From assembly GCA_950295325.1 (NCBI GenBank), contig OX485806.1, positions 2,172,001 to 2,236,000 of the forward strand: a stretch of 64,000 bases of DNA, read 5' to 3'. Positions 1-10,119 of this stretch are shown here, in pieces (position 1 is the first letter of the stretch; the number at the start of each line of letters is the position of its first letter). Made by a program: the position numbers and the translations under genes. The DNA comes from Polytrichum commune (lineage: Eukaryota > Streptophyta > Polytrichopsida > Polytrichales > Polytrichaceae). The notes below the pieces were generated by a model. That model searched no databases. It saw only the letters and a program-made list of their open reading frames with translations, and was not told where the DNA came from.

Positions 1-641
1 TCTAAGGAAACATTTTTCTTCAACGTCATCTCCTTCCTAACAACTGACCTTTCTCATTCCGCGTGGTTCACGAAAACCAATGAGCTCATGACTTCCTAAC
101 AAATTACAATTGACAACAATTGACACATGATAGAGCACAAAGTTCAGGATTACTAAGCCGCACAACGAACATATTGTCATCGAGAAGGTTTTTGCAAGCA
201 TATCCACGATGCCCATCACTAGAAGAAAACCCGTCCATTATAATCATCTATTGCAACTCGTGACAAGAACTGTACTTCAAAAGCAACGTTGGTTGTAAAC
301 CGGAGGGTTCAGGTTGCCACTAATGCAAGGTTTGATCATCTCCAAGGTTCTAAGGAAACATTTTTCTCCAACGTCATCTTTTTCTTGAACCTTTCTCATT
401 CTACGTGGTTCACGAAAACAAAAGAGCTCATGACTTCCTAACAAATCACAATTGACACATGATAGAGCACAAAGTTCAAGATTACAAAGCAACACAACAA
501 ACAGATTACCTACGAGAAGGTCATTGTAAGCGTATCCACGATGCCCATCACTGGAAGAAAACATGTTCATCAAAATCATCCGTTGCAACTCGTGACTAGA
601 AATGTACTTCAAACATAACGTCGGTTGTCAGCTGGAGAGTT
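1..641. repeat. Direct tandem duplication, about 348-bp unit
   Basis: Bases 1-348 are repeated from 349 to about 641 with scattered substitutions and small indels. Both copies begin TCTAAGGAAACATTTTTCT and share blocks such as GAGCTCATGACTTCCTAACA and ATCCACGATGCCCATCACT. The first copy may extend left of the window. A short inverted piece of the same sequence appears near 766-790. Minus-strand reading frames are partly conserved between the copies, but both are short and interrupted, so I do not call a gene. Confidence 0.8.
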
Positions 642-1013
642 CAAGTTGCCAATATGTCCAAAAATCGCAACAGAAACCCTCCGGTTGACGATCATACTGA
701 ATTATTTATGAAAATTTCTCATGCATGAGTTACAATGAACAAGTCGCAACAGATGGTTGTAATCGACGTGTTTTCTTCTAGTGAATACAGAGGATTCAAG
801 AGCAATGAATAATCATATAGAGCATGGGTAGGTGAGACCCAAAACATTGAAGGAAGAATTTCTAAGAAAGGAGGCGGTGATATTGGATCTTATACGTTTC
901 TCAAAAGTAATGACTGCAATGCTGGTGGAAGACACGAGACGGTAAGTGCTTGCTATATTTATCCATCCCTCAACCATCATCATTGTTCCAGTTGCTTCCT
1001 TGTTGCCTAATAA

Positions 1014-1476
1014 GGGCCACTTCACACACGAGCCAGGAGCCATGACCAAGAAATTGTGAGAGCCCAAAAGAAAGTGTCCAAAGGCCGTCCCAAGTCACCT
1101 TCAAAATCATGTCGTGTGGTCACAAACCGTCAAGTGTAGTGTGAAGTCGTATGTGATTGGGCCCTCAACCAAATGTTATTTCAACGAATAAACCAACGGT
1201 TGTGAGCGTTCGGAGTGCCATGGTCTCCCGGTTTTGTATTAGGCCTACCTCGAAGAGGTGGTTTTTGAAAATAGTCCAAGTGACCATGAAACACGATCTG
1301 TTCGATGCCATGTAGGAATCCCTGTAGACTTTACATGCATCTTGCATTCACATACTCTGTTGGTCCCTCAAGTGTAGTGTGAAGCAGCGAACTTGGACCT
1401 GCTCTGCCTTTTCCACCAATGAGAGTGCTGGAAGTGTAATGGTCACGGGCTCTCAGTCTCGTGTGTGAAGTGGCCC
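1014..1476. mobile_element. PIF/Harbinger-like MITE, copy 1
   Basis: A 463-bp element with terminal inverted repeats starting GGGCCACTTCACACACGAG, flanked by the 3-bp target duplication TAA (1011-1013 and 1477-1479). GGG-type TIRs with TWA duplications are typical of PIF/Harbinger elements. Two related copies lie at 40885-41390 and 42637-43134. No transposase is encoded, so it is non-autonomous. Confidence 0.8.
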
Positions 1477-1479
1477 TAA

Positions 1480-3068
1480 TTAGACTAAAGGCCCTGGCAC
1501 ATGGAGCCAGGGCCGGGTGAAGGAGGGTGCCACCACCCCGGTTGCTCCGGAGCATCAACCTGGGCACATGATGACACTCCAGGCTCTGTGTGGCAGGGTG
1601 GTTTTAACATTTTAGGGCAGGGTGCAATGTTTTGACGTAACGGCCATAGTCTAGGTTAGAGGTTTAGTCCAGCTAGACCTTAGTCATTTTAAATCCAACC
1701 GATTTTTTATTTATTTATTAGAGCTATATTACATAGATTTCTTTGAAATGTGTGGTCAATCTTCTATAGTCTCAAACTTCAATCAGTTATTTTTCAAACT
1801 CCGTTACTTCATTTCTAACGGTGCAAGAACAACCCTCTTCTTTCCCTTCGATTTTAAAGCTACGCTCGGTTGAAAAGAAACCGGTGGTGGGGTTCCAAAA
1901 ACGACCATTGGGAAGGACGTACCTCCAACGGAGGTGGGGCTCACATTTGCCAAATTATTACGCCCTTCATGTGACCCTAAACGCTCGAATGCTCTCTCAC
2001 ACATTGCCACCACCTCTGCTACGAACCCAACGCAATGTCATGCGCAAAAAACCAAGTACTACAGCCAACAATTCATAAAATTGCAAAAACCCTAAACCTT
2101 TGCACCGTACCGCTAACAGGCACTCAAGTGCGCTGGTTGTAGAACTTGTTGGCATATCTGTTTGTACACCGCAGTTAATAAAAATTCACTCTAGTTAAAG
2201 AAGTTGTTGTTTTCCCCGAAGATAGGGTGAAATGGGTGGCCAGGCCCCGCTAGAGCGGTAGCGGTCGCCTGGGCGGTTCAGGTTGTTGCCCCGTGCCTCG
2301 TAGCTGAGGGGTTGGCGGCAACCACGACCTGGGCAATCCCTACCACCGTGGCGGGGCCTTAAGTCCTCGTTTTAGGGTGCATGTGCTAGGGTCATAAGGG
2401 TTTAAAGAACATGGTTGTGGAACTCCAATGCCTTGAAAATTTGTTGTTGAGACCTAAACGTTGCTCGTTCCATAGGGATGTCTTTTGGACCCAAGGTGAG
2501 ATGGTAATTTCATCCCACGTCCGCTTGGTTCCCATGTTATCCTCTATCCACACGAATGGAAAATAACTATACATTCATATGTTATTCATCCAAAATGGAT
2601 GAGATCACTCTCTCTCTCCAAGTTAACTCCAAGACAAATGGTAGAGACTGATACTACAATGAGCTAATTTAGTCTTGATGTACATGAGAACAAGAAGGTA
2701 CCGAACTAAAATAGTCTTGAAGTGCCACGTAGCATTGTATTTTTGTCATGGTCTTTTTGCTATTAAGCTTACCTGATCATATTGTGTGTCCGATGCTCAC
2801 GAGACATTTTTTAATACAATCTTCTTCTTCTTCCTCTATTGTTTCATAACATGATGACTTAATTTGAGTTTGCTTGCACTAGGTTAGGGCATCTCATGGT
2901 TATATTCCCAAGGCTCACATGAACAAACATACACTGCTCAATAAAGTTATGTCCTTTCTATGCATACACTCAAGTTTGTCTTGTAAAAATTCTTGTTAAA
3001 TCAACCACACATTGGTTAAAACGGCCATAGTTAATATGCAAGGTGTCGACTAGGCTCCCACTTGTCAT
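1480..3068. other. Intergenic stretch without a supported gene
   Basis: No convincing coding signal. Open frames are short and overlap on both strands. Contents: an A/T-rich patch near 1700-1725, an alternating purine/pyrimidine-poor stretch, and the GC-rich fold-back at 2242-2359 listed separately. The right end (3069-3080) is the target-site duplication of the large retrotransposon. Confidence 0.6.
2242..2359. repeat. GC-rich fold-back sequence
   Basis: About 118 bp much richer in G+C than its surroundings. The ends are perfect inverted repeats (AGGCCCCGC at 2242-2250, GCGGGGCCT at 2351-2359), and inner segments (CAGGTTGTTGCC and GGCAACCACGACCTG) can also pair, so a long imperfect hairpin is possible. 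Weak resemblance to pol III A/B boxes suggests a SINE-like or structured-RNA origin, but this is unproven. Confidence 0.35.
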
Positions 3069-3080
3069 CCAAGTTGACCA
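3069..3080. repeat. Target-site duplication, left copy
   Basis: CCAAGTTGACCA, identical to 15981-15992. The pair brackets the complete non-LTR retrotransposon. A 12-bp duplication fits target-primed reverse transcription. Confidence 0.8.
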
Positions 3081-3298
3081 GAGAAGAGAAGAGAAACAAC
3101 TTCGGTCTCCGAAGGAGACCGACGTGAATTAAGTGTCTGTTCGATCTACCTTCAATCCCAAGCCCACAGGACAGAGGTATGAAGGAGAAGATCTACTCCC
3201 CCCTTTCGAGAGTAGACACTTTAGACACAAGAAACCAGTAATGTAACTACGCCTAATATAATACCCCTTGCCCCTTACCCTAACTTTAAAGTTTTGAG
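3081..3298 (-). other. 3'UTR and tail of the retrotransposon
   Basis: Between the ORF2 stop (3301-3299) and the target duplication. It contains a perfect 8-bp-stem hairpin at 3103-3121 (CGGTCTCC, loop GAA, GGAGACCG) and ends on the minus strand in a TTCTC-type pyrimidine-rich simple repeat instead of poly(A). Reverse transcriptases of several non-LTR clades recognise 3' RNA structures of this kind. Similar hairpin-plus-tail ends occur at about 18038-18076 and 54383-54427. Confidence 0.65.
3103..3121 (-). repeat. 3'-terminal hairpin of the retrotransposon
   Basis: Perfect inverted repeat: 8-bp arms CGGTCTCC (3103-3110) and GGAGACCG (3114-3121) with a 3-nt loop, 22 bp from the element's 3' end. 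It is a candidate reverse-transcriptase recognition structure. Related hairpins sit at 18052-18076 and 15504-15520. Confidence 0.6.
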
Positions 3299-4172
3299 TT
3301 ATGGGGGGTCTGGATTTTGGGGGAGTGGTTGGTGGTTTTCAATTCTCCTTTTATGGAGGAGAATAGACATAGCATATTGTATTGCAATGGTGTTAATGTT
3401 TTTGAAGGTATTTTTGATGGTGGCCATAGGTATTTTGAAGTTGGTCTCTAGTGCTTTCATAGATGGGGTGTGGGCAGTCGCTCTGGCACCAGCAGTGATG
3501 ACAATAAGTGGTTCGATTTTCCATCCTTTGGAAGCAATGCTGGCAATTAGTGGGCTGTATTTGTTATTTTTTGCTTCAATTGCTTATGGGGAGAATCTGT
3601 CATTGCAATATGTGAATGCAATGAATTGTATGGTAAGGTTAGGGTCGACATCGTTGGGGGGGGGCATTTTGATATGTTAGTCCTTTTACACATAGGATAT
3701 CAGGTCTAAATATTGCGTTACAGTGACATCTTTGTGTACTACATGTGCAGGGGAGTAGCCAATTGGGGACTGTGTTTTCTTGGGGATTGTTATTGAAGGT
3801 GCCAGCATTCATGAGAGTAAAGCATCGGGATTTTTCTGATGAAATTAGGAGCTTCCTAATTTCTCCGACTGCTTTGTTATGTCTTTTAACTCTAAGTGAG
3901 TGTATATGTTGGTGTTTACATGTAAGTAATACATGTATCCATGTATCTGGTTCATTTGAGTTGCATATGGGGCACGTGATAGTGGGAAATCTTTGGTGGC
4001 CAAAAAACATTTGTTTTCTCGCATTACCCATGTAGGTTCCTGTGCGGAATTTGATGAGGCATGATTTTTGTTTGTCGGTGATAGCGGGATTTGTCCAGAA
4101 TTCGTTTGACAGCTCATTGTCTATATCTACGTTTTCTGTCCATTTACGGGTGTTGGGGGTTTGTGTAGCCAT
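3299..4172 (-). pseudogene. ORF2 C-terminal part: CCHC zinc motif and RLE endonuclease
   Basis: The open segment 4172-3639 contains CPIC, then His nine residues after the second Cys, then Cys after four more (a CX2CX9HX4C motif), followed by KRHNKAV and RPDIL. After a frameshift in a run of nine C (3656-3664 on the plus strand) the neighbouring frame continues with IQFIAFTYCNDRF, a stop at 3586-3584, then KYSPLIASIASKGWKIEPL and on to 3299. A CCHC motif followed by RPD and a second acidic/FTYCNDRF block is the arrangement of restriction-like endonucleases in R2/R4/CRE/Dualen elements. The residue before FTYC is Ala, where I would expect an acidic residue, so the nuclease is probably dead even apart from the frameshift and stop. 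Another frameshift near a C5 run (4155-4159) separates it from the RNase H frame. Confidence 0.75.
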
Positions 4173-4330
4173 GATTGCTGGTTCGTTTCCCTATCATATT
4201 TTTTAATTTGTTTTTCTAGAAATCTAACTGGGCCTTTGTCCGGAACGTCTTCCATCGAGGCCCATACGTCTTTTTGGTAATAGTAAGGGGTGGCGTGGGC
4301 ATGTTCGTATGGGTGGGCGGCAATTCTGTG

Positions 4331-5221
4331 CTATAATTCTAATCCTTTTTTGGCTAGTTTGTCTGCTTTTTCATTGCCGTCAATGTTGACGTGTGCTCTA
4401 ACTTTGTATAGTGTAATTGGTTGTGTCCTTTTTTGAAGAATTTTTACCATGGAGGCTAGTGTGGTTTGGTCTGGGTGACTATTATGAAGTGTGGGGTGTT
4501 TAATTTTAGTGTTAAGTAGGTATAATACATTTAGACTGTCTGTGAATATGTATGCGGGTTCGTTGGGAAACTGTGCGTTGATAATGCTTAGTGCTTCGTG
4601 TATAGCAATCATTTCTGCTCGTAATATGTTTTGATGTCCATGTAATCTATTGGCGATGTTTAGCCCTTTGGGGCTGTAGATACCGTATCCAGCTCTTTCT
4701 CTTCTCCATTCCCCGGGGGCTATTTCTTTGGGTTTCATAAAGGAGCCATCAGTGTAGTAGCTGAATTTGGGGTGGAATTTTAGTGGTAGGTTTGTTTGGT
4801 AGTTTGGGAGTTGTGGGGTGGGGATGTTATTGTTTGGGGGTATATTTGGGTAGTTTGATTTAGACCATTTTTTACTAGAGTTCACTGTGATGTTTGAAGG
4901 GGTGGGTGGTGCAATTTGGGTGTGACTTTGTAGTATTTGGAGATTGTCTGCAATGTCTTTTAGTAGTTTCATTTGTTCATAGGTGCCTATGTTATTATTT
5001 TGGTGGTGGATACAAAATATTTGTAGGGTAGACGGTTCTTTTCTTGTAATATTGAGTTCGGGAGGTATTGTGGGTTTTTCATATGTAATCGTATCGGCTG
5101 CAAAGTGGGCAATGATGTATGTGTCCAGGAATGGACCTACGGGCGGGTTTGGGTTTTTGTACCAGTCGGTATCCGGAGATATAAGTATAGTGATTGTATG
5201 TGGATCATTTTGGGCCGCCAT
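4331..5221 (-). pseudogene. ORF2 segment: RNase H domain
   Basis: The minus-strand segment encodes a type I RNase H. Visible catalytic pattern: YTDGS (first Asp, near 4748), RAEMIAIHEAL (Glu), FTDS (second Asp), then VRAHVNIDGNEKADKLAKKG at the C-terminus with the last His/Asp set. It would remove RNA from the cDNA hybrid. It is in the same frame as the upstream reverse transcriptase, cut off by a stop at 5356-5354 upstream and ended by TAG at 4333-4331. RNase H is common in I, R1, Tad and Dualen-type elements. The first ~90 residues (with DTDWYKNPNPP) belong to the preceding unassigned domain. Confidence 0.85.
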
Positions 5222-6052
5222 TCGAGCCCAGTGAATGGCTTGTTGTAGGTCTGTTTCGTTGTGGGGGTGAGCGTATCCTATTCCTTGCCATTTATGGTCA
5301 AATGCTTTCCCTAAGGATCCAAATATTATGTCATGCGAGAATGGCGAGTAGAATTAGGTGAGTTGTGTGGGGCATGTCACTGGGGATGAGAAGTATGACT
5401 GGTTGATATTGAATGTGGTTATTAGGAGATCCAATATTGGGGTTGATATTGTATATTGGGCACGTTTGAGTGGGTCACTTTTCGGGATTCGGTATTTGTA
5501 TATTTGATATAACCAGACAATTTCGGTTTCGAACGATTGGGTGGGCGGTTCTAGCCCATGTGTGGTGTTTTTTGCCAATTGGTATTGTTTCCATAACCAC
5601 ATTAGTCTAGTTTTCGGGATGGTGATGAGGTGCCTACCATTATCCTCGTATATGTGAGCGACGTCAAATTGTATTTGGATTGTATTGGAGTTGGTTTCGA
5701 TGTCATTTTCTGGGTTGCATTCATTAATAGAGATATGTGCTAGTGGGATTATAGTGGTAGGTATGACATATCTCGTGTCTCTTTGTTGTTCTGTGGAGAA
5801 GTAGGCATTAATAATGTTTGAGAAGTGTTTGTGTTGTCTTTCCGTGTAGTAGTGGGTAAGTAGGGCGGTGTTGTGGTTGCAAGTGTTGGCATCGTAATAG
5901 AGGAATAGGTCCCTTGGGGTTTGCCATTTGTTGTATGTGTGATTATTTGTTGTAGTCCATTGACATAGGTATGACGTGACTGTTCTTTTTATTCCGTTAT
6001 GGTCGGTAGATTGTTTTTGTTTGTGATCTAGTATTTTGTATATGGGATATTG
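5040..6052 (-). pseudogene. ORF2 segment: unassigned domain between RT and RNase H
   Basis: The ORF2 frame continues for about 340 codons from the stop at 6055-6053, with one more stop at 5356-5354. Recognisable pieces: FDVAHIYEDNGRHLITIPK, YFSSP, then after the second stop FYSP, DIIFGSLGKAFDHKWQG, AHPHNETDLQQAIHWAR and ISPDTDWYKNP. The order of an FGS block, a G-x-N/H-P block and a Pro-Asp-x-Trp block vaguely recalls N6-adenine methyltransferase-like domains seen in some eukaryotic retroelements; if so, the usual NPP[YF] is degenerate here. That comparison is from memory and uncertain. The alternative is a lineage-specific spacer domain. Confidence 0.4.
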
Positions 6053-8314
6053 TCAAGGGTCCTTAAGTATGTTGTTGGGGGGAGGGGGTAGAGGGGGGAT
6101 GGGAGGGTTTGGGGGGTGTACGGGAGGAGTCGGTAGGTGAGGTAGAATGTTATGGTGTCTTAGTATATATTTGTCTTTGAGGGATCTGGGCAGATGGTGT
6201 CGTTGGCATGGTAGGGGGCATTCGTGGTTACAGGGAGGTTGGCAAAATAGTTGATTAGCAATGTTTAGTGCACTTTGGATGAGTTTGGAGGAGGTGGAGT
6301 GGTAGATTTTGAATTCATCTAGGTTCATTAGTGTGGAGCCATTAGGCATGGTAATTTGGTCTAGTGTTGTTATATTATGTATGAGCAATTTGTGTAATAG
6401 TTTAAGTGAGGTGTTGGGATTTAGACCCTGTAGCATTTGTGCTTCTTGCATCCATGCGTTTTCAAGTGGGGATGGATGTAGGAGGAAGTTGTTTATTGTA
6501 CTTTTAAGGTGGACTCCGGCTTTATGCTTGAGCAAAAATAGTGTTCTAGTGATAGGTGATCTAACACAGTGGTGGTATTTAATACGGGTAATTTCTTTAG
6601 AACCTCCGTATTTGGCAAGTATAAATTGCGTTAAGCCGGTATAAATTTTCCCAATACGGCCTTTGTCGTTAAGGGCATTTTGTAGTTGCTCTCCAATACA
6701 CCGTAGATAGGCATTTTGTAGTGAAAATGCTTCAATTCCAAATAGATTGTGGGGAAGTTGTGTAGCAATATTAGATGTGCATTTGGGTATTCCACATATT
6801 GTTTTATGGAGTACGATGATCTTTTTGTCAAGTTTTTTTATGGCTAGTATGGAATATGGTACTGCATAAAAGCTATATGCTATTCCAGCGCGTATGACTG
6901 TATCAGCCATGTTGATTTTTTGTTTCATAGTGGCTGGACATGCTACGAGGGCTTGACATTGTTTGGTTATTTTAGCTGTAGTGGTATTTATTTGTGTTTT
7001 CCACTTGAGTGATGGTGCAAGATTTATTCCTAGGTATGTATAGGGTTCGTGTTGGTTTAAGACTGGTATAGGTTGGTTTCTATAGTTTATGTTGGTGGAT
7101 TGGATTAGGGCCTTGAAGGTTGTGGGGTTAAGTTTAGATTTGTTTGGGCATCCAGTTACTGCGCATTTTGGTATTCCTAGATCCATTCCTGCCCATTTGC
7201 AGAATTTGTCTAGTTTATGTAATTGTGTTTGTAGTGTCTCTAGTTTGTTGGCTATTGCTGCAAGATCGTCTGCATATGCTGCTGATGAGATTTTGATTCT
7301 AGACGTACCGAAAGTATATCCATTGTTTCTTTTTTGTAGCCATCTGAGTAGGGGCTCTAGAAATATGATGAATAAGTATGGGCTAAGGGTATCGCCTTGT
7401 ATTGTACCTCTTTGGATGTGGATTGGTAGGATTTTTCCGAAGTGTTCGCCTGTAAATATGGTTGAAGATTGTGAGTATATGTTTCCTATGAGGTTTATTG
7501 AGTCATTAGGGTAACCCAAGTCTTTCATTATGGCTAAGAGTTTGGCGTGGTCAATGGAGCCAAAGGCGTTTTTGAAGTCAATATAAAGAATATATATATC
7601 TTGGTTTGTGAGTCTTGCGTCTTCAAGCGCTGCAATTAGTATTTGGATTTGTCTGGAGGTGCTTCTTTCTGCTCTGAACCCTTCTTGGCTATCGTGTAGT
7701 ATTTGGTATCTTTCTCCGTATGCTGATAGGATAGAGGTTAGTGTACTTGTATAAAGTTTATATATGGTGTTAGCTAGTGCAATAGGTCTGTGATTTGTTA
7801 GTTGTGATGGGTTGCCTTTTTTATATAATAAAACTGTTAGGCTAGTTTTCCATGATGCGGGAATTTGTTTTTGTTTATAGCAGTGCTTAAAGAATAGGAA
7901 AAATAATTTGTGAAAGCACGGAGGCATATTTTTGAGAATTGAGTTGGGAATTTTGTCTCGGCCTGGGGCTTTGTTATTACTTAGATTTTTAAGACAGAAG
8001 TCGTAGGTTTCTTGATCAAAGTATGTGTGTAAGGAAATTTGGGGTTCTCTTCGTTTGTCAATTGTGTACCCTTCTAGGTCGTGCCATGGGTATTGTCTGA
8101 CTCCACATGTACAGTATAGTGGGTGTGTATTTTGATGGTGGCACGTGGGGACTATTGGGCGGTTACTGATGGATTGTTGTGCGTAAATCTCTGATGCAAT
8201 GTCTTCAGGGCTGGTTAATATGTTATTTTGTCTATCAATGATGGAGTCAAGAGGTGAAGTTTCAGTGTTTTTTAAGACTTTACGGTTTATTTTCTTGGGG
8301 TTTTTTTCATACAT
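6053..8314 (-). pseudogene. ORF2 segment: reverse transcriptase
   Basis: A 753-residue open segment, part of a frame that continues upstream into the APE domain. RT blocks in order: PGRDKIPNSILKN, LLYKKGN plus NHRPIALANTIYKL, QEGFRAERS, YIDFKNAFGSIDH (motif A, catalytic Asp), QGDTLSPYLF (motif B), AYADDLAAIA (motif C, YADD at 7265-7276), then YTYLGINLAP. All three catalytic Asp residues are kept. Near the C-terminus is a Cys/His cluster (CNHECPLPCQRHH) and a Pro-rich tail (HLPTPPVHPPNPP). The domain copies the element RNA from a nicked target. The segment ends at TGA (6055-6053) with the same frame still open beyond it, so that stop is an acquired lesion. Confidence 0.92.
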
Positions 8315-8728
8315 TTGGCGGTATTTCGATACAGCTTTTAGAATGTAGTCTCTAGTATATTTTGTGGTGATTTTTCTGGCTTCTTTATTTGCAGTTTTTG
8401 TGAGGGCCGCTATTGTGTTAATCCATTCATCAGGGGATGCTGCTGTAGCAGGTGGGTGCGGGATGTTTACGTGTTGGTGGTTTTGGATATCGGTTAGGAT
8501 GGGGTGTACTAGCCAACTTGGGTCATGTTGTGCTATGTAAATGTCTTTTCTGATGAGATGATATGTGTTGAGGTGTCTTTTCCATTCTCTAGCTTGTTTG
8601 CGTGGTAGAAAACCGCCTTGTTGCGATGTTCTGGTTGTAATGTTAGGTAGTGGATCTGCTTTGCAGGTTTTTTCAATTGTTTCTGAGATTTTGTTTATAA
8701 TGTAGTCCAGTGATGCACAAGCATCTAG

Positions 8729-9958
8729 TCATTGATCAGGTATTAAGTGTTGGTGGTTTTCTAGTAGTGTGATAAGTTCTTTAAGTTGGGTGGAGTTTTC
8801 TTCAAAGAATGTTGTGTTAAATTTTTCTAGGTTTTCATGTGGTATCGGGTTCAATATTCTTGTTGGTGGGGTGTTTGTAAGGGGTGGGGGTCTGGCTATA
8901 AATGTGTTGTGTGGGATGTGTAATGTGACCGGATAGTGATCTGAATTTAGATTCATGTTAGTGTTTGTAGTGGAGGTGAATTTGCTGTTGTCTGGGGAGT
9001 GAATATAGAAACCATCTATTAGGCTTGTTGATGTGTAATTGTAGCCATCTTGTCTTGAGATACTAGTGTTGGTTTGAATATATTCTAAGTTGAGAGATGT
9101 GGTGAAGTTTTTCCATTGGAAGTCTTCTTCTTGTGGGGGGGTGTTAGTATTGTTATTTTGTCTACCCCTGAGTGCAATATCTCTGTTAAAGTCACCGCAT
9201 AGTGTATATATGTGATTGGGGTGTATAGTGATTTCGTTCTTAAGGTGTGGGATAAGACATGTGTCTTCTAAGTGCGTGGGCATATACATGTGTATGATTA
9301 GCCAAGGTATTAGTGGGTGATTATTTATTTTTATTATTTGGAGATATGGGGAGATGTTTGCTGGTGTGGGGATTTTGGTGACATTTCCCGGGAATGCATA
9401 TTTGTGATGGATAAGTGTAAGTAGGCCACCTCTTCCGGGAGTATAAGGCATCATTTGTTGGATGCACCTTGTGAGTGCGTGTGTGTTGTTGGAAATGAGT
9501 TTGAATTCCGGGAATAGGTTTTGTATATATTTCGTGGATTTGTTTGCAGTAAGTTTGGTTTCTTGGATATGTATGATTGCTGTGTTGTTTAGAGAGTTGT
9601 TTATTAAGCTTTGTAGGTTTGGTAATGATGTGTTGAGTGATGACGCATTCCAAGTTATTATGGTCGCTTCATGTTCGGTGTTGGTGTTTATTCTTGTGAT
9701 TGGTGTGGGAGCGGCTGGGAGTGGGGATGGGTGTGAGTATTCGCTGATGTTTTCTAAACATCTAAGTGTTTCGGTTATTAACTGGTTTGGGAGGAAAGGG
9801 AATTTTTTCTTGAGGGTGGTTGATGTAGGTGTGGTTACTTGGTTGTGGATGAATTTGTATATTTTTGCGTGTATTGAGTTTTGAGGGAGTATTATATGTT
9901 GATTGTTTTCTATGAACGTTGTGTAGGGGTGCGGTGTCAGTATGTGTCGCTCGGGGGG
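8729..9958 (-). pseudogene. ORF2 segment: APE-type endonuclease
   Basis: Open in one frame from the C6 run at 9953-9958 to a TGA at 8731-8729; beyond that stop the same frame runs into the RT segment. Motifs: ITWNASSL (N-terminal Asn block), HIQETKL (metal-binding Glu, codon 9562-9560), CGDFNRDI (Asp/Asn pair), then LNSDHYPVTLHI (catalytic SDH, near 8927-8944). These are the APE (exonuclease III-fold) signatures that nick target DNA in LINEs. All key residues seen are intact. A long Thr/Pro-rich linker precedes the domain. The upstream frame (through NYHFNNIWTNTL) joins only if one base is gained or lost in the C6 run. Confidence 0.88.
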
Positions 9959-10119
9959 TTGGTGAGGTTAGCTAGTCTAATGATTAATGTGTTGGTCCAT
10001 ATGTTATTAAAGTGGTAGTTTTGGGGTTGGGCTAGCATGTTATTGCATATGTTTATTGCGGGGAGGATGGTAATAATTAGGGCGTATATCATATGGGTTG
10101 GTGGCGACTGGTTTTGTGT

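Noticed and set aside
3294-3680. Plus-strand open frame of 128 codons with hydrophobic composition
   Set aside because: It is the antisense of the RLE domain of the retrotransposon; the hydrophobic pattern is a complement artefact.
9321-9653. Minus-strand open frame of 110 codons in the endonuclease region
   Set aside because: The APE motifs (WNASSL, QETKL) are in the neighbouring frame, which also joins the RT.
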